From assembly GCA_035477015.1 (NCBI GenBank), contig DATILB010000244.1, forward strand, positions 1-10,393: a stretch of DNA of 10,393 nucleotides, given 5' to 3'. This DNA comes from SSC3 sp035477015 (GTDB lineage: Bacteria > Actinomycetota > Actinomycetes > Propionibacteriales > Nocardioidaceae). The notes beneath the pieces are model-generated. The model ran no database searches and was not told where the DNA came from. It saw only the letters and a list, made by a program, of their open reading frames with translations. Below are positions 5,800-10,393 of this stretch, one piece after another (the first letter of the stretch is position 1; every line of letters starts with the position of its first letter). The translations under genes and the position numbers were made by a program.

Positions 5800-5835
5800 G
5801 GTCGAGCCGCGACGCGAAGCGAGCGTGTCGAGACC
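5800..5835. repeat. Imperfect palindromic, REP-like intergenic element
   Basis: A GC-rich 36-bp segment opens with GGTCGAG and closes with TCGAGACC, with an inner CGC-GAA-GCG hairpin centred near 5817. It fills the gap between moaE and the next promoter. The sequence resembles the dispersed palindrome of the GGTCTCGACACGCTCGC type that I have seen between genes in Nocardioidaceae-like genomes. It may act as a transcription attenuator or be a dispersed repeat; only one copy lies in this window. Confidence 0.45.
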
Positions 5836-5855
5836 AGGTGACGCGACCCGCCACC

Positions 5856-5861
5856 TACCCT
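5856..5861 (+). promoter_or_regulatory. -10 hexamer TACCCT for the 76-aa membrane protein
   Basis: TACCCT ends six bases before GTG 5868, the same geometry as the moaE, crotonase and zincin starts. It decides the start in favour of GTG 5868 over in-frame codons further upstream. Confidence 0.55.
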
Positions 5862-5867
5862 CGAACA

Positions 5868-6098
5868 GTGGAGATCCTGCTCTGGCTCGTACCCGCCCTC
5901 GTCGCGACCGTGTTCGCGATGGCGTGGGCGGGGTGGGCCGGCCGTCCAGGACGCGACGATCCGGACCGCTCCGACGCGGCGTACGCCCGCTTCTCCCGGG
6001 CGATTGCGAAGGAGCATCCCGGTGCCGGACGCCCTCGTCCCGTGACCGCTCCGGACCGCAGCACCGGCATCGCCGTACGCCCGTCCCGCCGCGCTTGA
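5868..6098 (+). CDS. Small single-span membrane protein of unknown function
   Basis: A 76-residue protein that I do not recognise as a named family. It begins MEILLWLVPALVATVFAMAW, a hydrophobic segment (residues about 2-20) that should form one transmembrane helix or an uncleaved signal anchor. A polar, Arg/Asp/Pro-rich tail (GRPGRDDPDRSD, AYARFSRAIAKEHP, VRPSRRA) follows. The nearest upstream in-frame ATG would add 42 residues reading through the palindromic repeat, so GTG 5868 with its leaderless -10 is preferred. It lies 43 nt upstream of the YlbL-type protease gene on the same strand and could be a partner or substrate of it, by position only. Coding evidence rests on the membrane segment, codon usage like the neighbours and the promoter geometry. 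Confidence 0.68.
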   Translation: MEILLWLVPALVATVFAMAWAGWAGRPGRDDPDRSDAAYARFSRAIAKEHPGAGRPRPVTAPDRSTGIAVRPSRRA

Positions 6099-6129
6099 CC
6101 TTGGTGTGCTTGAGCCTTGGCGCGGGTGA

Positions 6130-6135
6130 GAGAGT
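6130..6135 (+). promoter_or_regulatory. Candidate -10 GAGAGT for the PDZ protease operon
   Basis: GAGAGT ends six bases before GTG 6142. It lacks the first T of TANNNT but keeps the A and final T at the exact leaderless position. TTGACC at 6095-6100 and TTGAGC at 6110-6115 resemble -35 elements but are not at standard spacing from it. Confidence 0.4.
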
Positions 6136-6141
6136 TGCGGC

Positions 6142-7203
6142 GTGAACCGCCGCAGTGTCGCCATCGTGATCGGGTTCGTCCTGCTCGCGGGTTTGGGTGC
6201 TGTGGCGTCGTTCGCGCCGATGCCGTACGTGCGGTACGCAGCAGGCCCGACGTTCGACGTGCTCGGCAAGCAGGGCAACGGCAAACCGATCGTGTTCGTG
6301 CGTGGTCACAAGACCTACGCGACCGATGGTGAGCTGCGCATGACGACGGTGCGTACGTCGAACCGCGACACCAAGCTGACCCTCGTGCAGGCGCTGCTCG
6401 CCTGGGTCGACCCCGACCAGGCGCTCTACCCTCGCTCGGTCATCTATCCGGATGACGGCACGACCGAGGAGCAGGACCGCACCGAGTCGCAGCTGCAGAT
6501 GGTCTCCTCGCAGGACAACGCGGTTGCGGCCGCACTGACCGAGCTCGGCTTCGACCTCGACGTCAAGGTGCAGGTCCGCGGCACGGTCGCCGGTGGCGCT
6601 GCGGAGGGTGTGCTTCAGGCCCACGACGTGCTCGCGAAGGTCAACGGTGAGGACATCACGACTGCCGAGCAGGTGGGCGCCATCATCGGTGCCCTGACAC
6701 CCGGCGACAACGTGACCATCGACATCGTCCGCGGCGGCCGGCCGAGGACGGTCGAGATCACCACGAAGGCGGCCAGCGACGACCCGAACCGTGCGGTGAT
6801 CGGCATCTTCCCCGGGCTCGGGTTCCAGTTCCCCTTCGACGTGGACGTGAGGATCCCCGAGGCGATCGGTGGTCCGAGCGCGGGGCTGATCTTCTCGCTC
6901 GCGGTCTACGACAGCCTGACTCCCGGTGCGCTGACGGGTGGCCACACGATCGCTGGCACCGGCACCATCGACGAGGCCGGTCGCGTGGGTCCGATTGGTG
7001 GCATCGCGCAGAAGATCGCTGGTGCCGAGGAGGATGGTGCCGAGATGTTCCTCGTCCCACCGTCCAACTGCGACGAAGCCGTCCTCGCGCACACAGGCCT
7101 GCGCCTGGTGCGAGCCGACACCATGGCATCGGCGCGCGCTGCGATCGAGAAGTTCGTCGCCAACCCCAGTGCCGACCTGCCGACCTGCCCGGGGGACTCA
7201 TGA
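6142..7203 (+). CDS. YlbL-type membrane-anchored PDZ / Lon-like serine protease
   Basis: A 353-residue protein. Residues about 5-22 (VAIVIGFVLLAGLGAVASFA) form an N-terminal membrane anchor, followed by the family signature PYVRYAAGPTFDVLG. A PDZ domain spans about residues 145-212 (GAAEGVLQAHDVLAKVNGED, LTPGDNVTIDIVRGG). The C-terminal part is a Lon-type (S16) proteolytic domain with catalytic Ser246 in GGPSAGL and Lys291 in GIAQKIAGA; the 45-residue spacing is close to that of Lon. There is no AAA+ ATPase domain, so proteolysis should be ATP-independent and extracytoplasmic. B. subtilis YlbL degrades the SOS division inhibitor YneA together with CtpA; whether that role holds here is unknown. 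From memory, M. tuberculosis Rv3194c is the counterpart. GTG 6142 is the start because the membrane anchor begins there. The stop overlaps the next gene by ATGA. Confidence 0.92.
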   Translation: MNRRSVAIVIGFVLLAGLGAVASFAPMPYVRYAAGPTFDVLGKQGNGKPIVFVRGHKTYATDGELRMTTVRTSNRDTKLTLVQALLAWVDPDQALYPRSVIYPDDGTTEEQDRTESQLQMVSSQDNAVAAALTELGFDLDVKVQVRGTVAGGAAEGVLQAHDVLAKVNGEDITTAEQVGAIIGALTPGDNVTIDIVRGGRPRTVEITTKAASDDPNRAVIGIFPGLGFQFPFDVDVRIPEAIGGPSAGLIFSLAVYDSLTPGALTGGHTIAGTGTIDEAGRVGPIGGIAQKIAGAEEDGAEMFLVPPSNCDEAVLAHTGLRLVRADTMASARAAIEKFVANPSADLPTCPGDS

Positions 7204-7742
7204 CCGAGTGGCTCGAGGTGCCGGCCATCGACCCGGCCCTGCGCGACGCCGTACGCGAGATCGAGGCGCACGCCTCGCAGGAGGGCTGGGATCGTCCCGC
7301 CCGGCTCTTCGCGCTCGTCGACACTGCCGAGCTGGTCGCGCGCGAGCCGGCGCTGGCGAAGGCGATGGGACTCGACGCGGAGTCGTCCGGGCTGACCGCG
7401 GTCGAGCAGGACGAGATCGCGGAGTCCGCCCTGGAGGAGACGCTGCTCGGCATCGAGTGGCCCGACGAGGTCGCCGGTTGCGCTGCGGTGGTGGAGCGAT
7501 TCGTCCTCCCGCCGTCCGTCGAGGAGCAGATTCCGGACACCGACGCCGAGGCGCGCGCCTTCGCAGCGGCGCACCCTGAGCGGCAGGAAGTCCGCATCGT
7601 CGCGGCCGCGATCCGCACCGGTGCGACGTACTGCGCCCTTCGGTTGAAGTCTCATGACGACGACTTCGCGGTACTCGAGGCTCCCGACCTTGTACCCACT
7701 CTCATAGAGTTGCTGTTGAGCACGCTGCACCCACACGACTGA
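7200..7742 (+). CDS. PPA1309-family protein, function unknown
   Basis: A 180-residue acidic protein beginning MTEWLEVPAIDPALRDAVRE. I recognise it as the actinobacterial PPA1309 family from ASQEGWDRPARLFALVDT near residues 30-47 and RIVAAAIRTGATYCALRLKSHD near residues 131-152. It has no signal peptide, membrane span or catalytic motif, so it is probably cytoplasmic. The family function is not known to me. The gene starts inside the stop of the protease gene (ATGA, 4-nt overlap) and ends 12 nt before the UPF0182 gene, so it is translationally coupled in a three-gene operon. Its constant company with the membrane protease and UPF0182 protein suggests a cytoplasmic accessory role, by inference only. 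Confidence 0.85.
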   Translation: MTEWLEVPAIDPALRDAVREIEAHASQEGWDRPARLFALVDTAELVAREPALAKAMGLDAESSGLTAVEQDEIAESALEETLLGIEWPDEVAGCAAVVERFVLPPSVEEQIPDTDAEARAFAAAHPERQEVRIVAAAIRTGATYCALRLKSHDDDFAVLEAPDLVPTLIELLLSTLHPHD

Positions 7743-7754
7743 TCGGCAGGCACA

Positions 7755-10393
7755 GTGAGCGGATTCTTCGACGACGAGCCCGAGTCAGGGCCTCGACGCC
7801 CGGTAGCGACGGCGCCCGGTGGGCGTTCGCGCGCGCTGGCCATCACCGCCGTGGTGATGATCGTCTTCTTCTTCATGCTGTCGACGTTCACGGGCGTCTG
7901 GACCGACCGGCTGTGGTTCAACAGCGTCGACTACGGGTCGGTGTTCACCAAGATCCTCGGCACCAAGGTGCTGCTGTTCGTCGTGTTCGGCCTGCTCTTC
8001 GGCGGGTTCGTCTTCGCGAACATCTTCGCTGCCTACCGCACCCGCCCACTGTTCCGGCCTACCTCTCCTGAGCAGGCCAACCTCGACCGCTACCGCGACG
8101 TCGTCGAGCCGATGCGCAAGTGGATCGCGATCGGCGTGAGCCTGGTGCTCGGTCTCTTCGCCGGAGGCTCCGCGGCAGGCGAGTGGCGCAACTTCCTGAT
8201 GTGGCGCCATGGCACCGAGTTCGGCGTCGACGACCCGTACTTCAAGCGGGACGTCGGCTTCTTCGTCTTCGACCTGCCCTGGCTGCACTACAGCGTGAAC
8301 GTCGCGATGACCGCGACCGTGCTCGGCCTGCTCGCCGCGGCCGTCGTGCACTACCTCTTCGGCGGGATCCGGCTGCAGGCCAAGGGCGACAAGCTCTCTG
8401 GCGCGGCTCAGGTGCAGCTGTCCATCCTGCTCGGGCTCTTCGTGCTGTTCAAGGCGGTCGACTACTGGCTCGACCGCTTCGACCTGACCATCGAGCAGGG
8501 CCGGCGCTTCACCGGCGTCAACTACACAGCGGACCATGCTCAGCTGCCGGCGAAGAACATCCTGATGTTCATCGCGATCATCTGCGCGATCCTCTTCTTC
8601 GCCAACGTGTTCCGCCGGACCTGGATGCTCCCGAGCGTCGGTCTCGGCCTCCTGGTCCTCTCCGCGATCCTGCTCGGCGTGCTGTGGCCGGGAATCGTCT
8701 GGCAGTTCCAGGTCAAGCCCTCCGAGCCGGACAAGGAGGCGCCGTACCTCACCAACAACATCACGGCGACGCGCGCGGCGTACGGCGTCGGAGAAGTGGC
8801 GGAACAACCCTTCAACGCAATACGCCAAGTGACCCAGGAACAGCAGAACAAGGACGCCGAGTCCCTGCCGGGTGTCCGGCTCATCGACCCGGCGCTGGTG
8901 AACCAGACCTTCGAGCAGCAGCAGCAGGTGCGCGTGTTCTACAGCGTTCCGCAGGTGCTCGACGTCGACCGGTACGCCGTGAAGGGTCCGGTTCCGCGAG
9001 ACGTCGTCATCACCGTCCGTGAGCTCGACCAGGCCGGCCTGGACGCCGCCCAGCGCAACTGGGCCAACGACCACACCGTCTACACGCACGGCTATGGCGT
9101 GATCGCTGCCTTCGGCAACAACCGCGACGTCGACGGCAAGACTCTTCCGTCGTCGCAGGACGACCAGCTGGCGTGGGCCGAGCTGGGTCTGTCGAAGCAA
9201 GGCGACCTGACCGGTGACTACGAGCACCGCATCTACTTCGGTGAGAAGAGCCCGAGCTACTCCGTCGTCGGCAACAGCACCGGCGGCGCGGGTGTCGAGG
9301 TGAACAACCCCGGCTTCGAGGAGGCTGCCCAGGAGGAGCTGGACCTCCCGCCGAGCGAAGGCCCCACTACGACGTACGACGGCGCCGATGGTGTCGAGAT
9401 CGGCGGCATCTTCAACAAGCTGATGTACGCGCTGAAGTTCGGCGACGCCAACATCGTGCTGTCCGGTCGCGTCAACGAGAACTCCAAGATCCTCTACGAG
9501 CGCCACCCGCGCGAGCGGGTCGAGAAGGTCGCGCCGTGGCTGACCATCGACAACGACCCGTACCCCGCGATCGTCGACGGCCGTGTGGTGTGGATCCTCG
9601 ACGGCTACACGATGACCGACCGTTACCCGAACGCCCAGCGCGAGTCGCTCGAGGAGATGACGCAGGACCAGCTGCGGCAGACCACGTCGTTCGTCACGCT
9701 GCCGACCGACCAGATCAACTATGTGCGCAACTCGGTCAAGGCGACCGTCGACGCGTACGACGGCACGGTCACCCTCTATGAATGGGACAAGGACCCGATC
9801 CTCGAGGCGTGGATGGACGTCTTCCCGGGAGTCGTGAAGCCCAAGTCGGACATCAGCGAGGGGCTCCTGCAGCACCTGCGCTACCCCGAGGACATGTTCA
9901 AGGTGCAGCGCTTCGTCCTCGCGCAGTACCACGTCGAGGACCCGCAGCTCTTCTACCAGGGCACCAACCGCTGGGAGGTTCCGCCGGACCCGGCCGACAC
10001 CAGCGAGTCGAAGAAGCAGCCGCCGTACCGCCTGTCGGTGCAGATGCCCCCAGAGGCGGGTTCGGAGACGACGACGTCCCTGCCGCCGACGTTCTCGCTG
10101 ACCAGCGTCTATGTGCCGTTCGGCAAGAAGGTGCTGTCGTCGTTCATCGCCGTCAACTCCGATGCGTCGAGCGATCAGTACGGCGAGATGCGGATCCTGA
10201 CGCTCCCGCCGGGATCGACGCTGGACGGCCCTTCACTGATTGCGAACCGCTTCGCGGCGGACGAGGACATCCAGGGCACCTTGCAGCCGCTCAAGCTCAA
10301 CCAGCGGATCGACAACGGCAACCTGCTGACGCTTCCTGTCGGTGGTGGCCTGCTCTACGTCCAGCCGGTCTACGCATCGCAGACCAGGTCGGA
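7755..10393 (+). CDS. Partial CDS: UPF0182-family multi-span membrane protein
   Basis: An uninterrupted frame of about 879 codons is cut by the right edge. The family is usually near 950-1000 residues, so perhaps 100 are missing. The start GTG 7755 gives MSGFFDDEPES, a short acidic cytoplasmic tail. Seven hydrophobic segments follow, near residues 27-48, 70-95, 122-143, 177-202, 219-238, 266-286 and 291-316. A large soluble domain begins with KPSEPDKEAPYLTNNITATR, a UPF0182 hallmark, and continues through APWLTIDNDPYPAIVDGR and YPEDMFKVQ. It is presumably exposed outside the membrane. M. tuberculosis Rv3193c and Rv0064 belong to this family as I remember; biochemical function is not established. 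A weak GGCAGG lies about 4 nt before the start. It is the third gene of the PDZ protease operon. A long open frame on the opposite strand here is a GC-bias shadow. Confidence 0.93.
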   Translation, partial: MSGFFDDEPESGPRRPVATAPGGRSRALAITAVVMIVFFFMLSTFTGVWTDRLWFNSVDYGSVFTKILGTKVLLFVVFGLLFGGFVFANIFAAYRTRPLFRPTSPEQANLDRYRDVVEPMRKWIAIGVSLVLGLFAGGSAAGEWRNFLMWRHGTEFGVDDPYFKRDVGFFVFDLPWLHYSVNVAMTATVLGLLAAAVVHYLFGGIRLQAKGDKLSGAAQVQLSILLGLFVLFKAVDYWLDRFDLTIEQGRRFTGVNYTADHAQLPAKNILMFIAIICAILFFANVFRRTWMLPSVGLGLLVLSAILLGVLWPGIVWQFQVKPSEPDKEAPYLTNNITATRAAYGVGEVAEQPFNAIRQVTQEQQNKDAESLPGVRLIDPALVNQTFEQQQQVRVFYSVPQVLDVDRYAVKGPVPRDVVITVRELDQAGLDAAQRNWANDHTVYTHGYGVIAAFGNNRDVDGKTLPSSQDDQLAWAELGLSKQGDLTGDYEHRIYFGEKSPSYSVVGNSTGGAGVEVNNPGFEEAAQEELDLPPSEGPTTTYDGADGVEIGGIFNKLMYALKFGDANIVLSGRVNENSKILYERHPRERVEKVAPWLTIDNDPYPAIVDGRVVWILDGYTMTDRYPNAQRESLEEMTQDQLRQTTSFVTLPTDQINYVRNSVKATVDAYDGTVTLYEWDKDPILEAWMDVFPGVVKPKSDISEGLLQHLRYPEDMFKVQRFVLAQYHVEDPQLFYQGTNRWEVPPDPADTSESKKQPPYRLSVQMPPEAGSETTTSLPPTFSLTSVYVPFGKKVLSSFIAVNSDASSDQYGEMRILTLPPGSTLDGPSLIANRFAADEDIQGTLQPLKLNQRIDNGNLLTLPVGGGLLYVQPVYASQTRS

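Noticed and set aside
5734..7092. Long minus-strand frame opposite the PDZ protease region
   Set aside because: It is antisense of the Lon-like protease and moaE tail, with repetitive H/R/D-rich translation and no family motifs.
7785..9932. Long minus-strand open frame opposite the UPF0182 gene
   Set aside because: Its translation is low-complexity, rich in H, D, R, E and V, as expected for the antisense of a GC-rich gene. The plus frame has clear UPF0182 motifs and membrane segments.
1..10393. CRISPR arrays, insertion sequences, tRNA or rRNA genes, phage genes
   Set aside because: No repeat-spacer pattern, transposase or integrase motif, inverted terminal repeats or RNA-gene signature was found.

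Overview
The window is high-GC DNA with actinobacterial gene content and order. The best fit is a Nocardioidaceae-like member of the Propionibacteriales. This rests on a PPA1309-type protein next to a YlbL-type PDZ/Lon-like protease and a UPF0182 membrane protein, a DUF2342-type zincin, a DUF5679 mini zinc ribbon, and start regions that look leaderless. No database search was possible, so names come from motif and family recognition.

Layout. (1) 1-293, minus: 5' end of a gene running off the left edge, probably the ThiF/TOMM-leader-binding-like protein usually found here. (2) 400-558, minus: a 52-residue DUF5679 zinc ribbon with a strong Shine-Dalgarno, followed by a 12-bp stem terminator. 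(3) 808-1593, plus: a crotonase-fold protein in which both canonical hydratase glutamates are replaced. (4) 1594-1880: a non-coding gap holding a dense cluster of DnaA-box-like 9-mers. (5) 1881-3489, plus: a PolX-like HhH + PHP protein without a polymerase domain, then a YgjP-like metallopeptidase. (6) 5287-3442, minus: a zincin and a NUDIX hydrolase in an overlapping operon; the NUDIX gene's 3' end overlaps the YgjP gene tail-to-tail. (7) 5338-6098, plus: moaE and a 76-residue single-span membrane protein, separated by a palindromic repeat-like element. (8) 6142-10393, plus: a tight operon of PDZ/Lon-like serine protease, PPA1309-family protein and UPF0182 seven-span membrane protein, the last cut by the right edge.

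The zincin / PDZ-protease / UPF0182 neighbourhood matches, from memory, the Rv3193c-Rv3196 region of Mycobacterium tuberculosis. It suggests a conserved actinobacterial envelope-associated set, although the roles of most members are unknown.

Two regulatory patterns stand out. First, at least four genes (crotonase, zincin, moaE, 76-aa protein) carry a TANNNT -10 hexamer exactly six bases before the start codon and lack a well-spaced Shine-Dalgarno, which is the signature of leaderless transcription. Second, bases 1724-1888 hold seven good DnaA-box-like sites, several spaced at about one or two helical turns, just upstream of and overlapping the start of the PolX-like gene. This could be a chromosomal DnaA-titration or regulatory site away from oriC, and it is the observation most worth following up.
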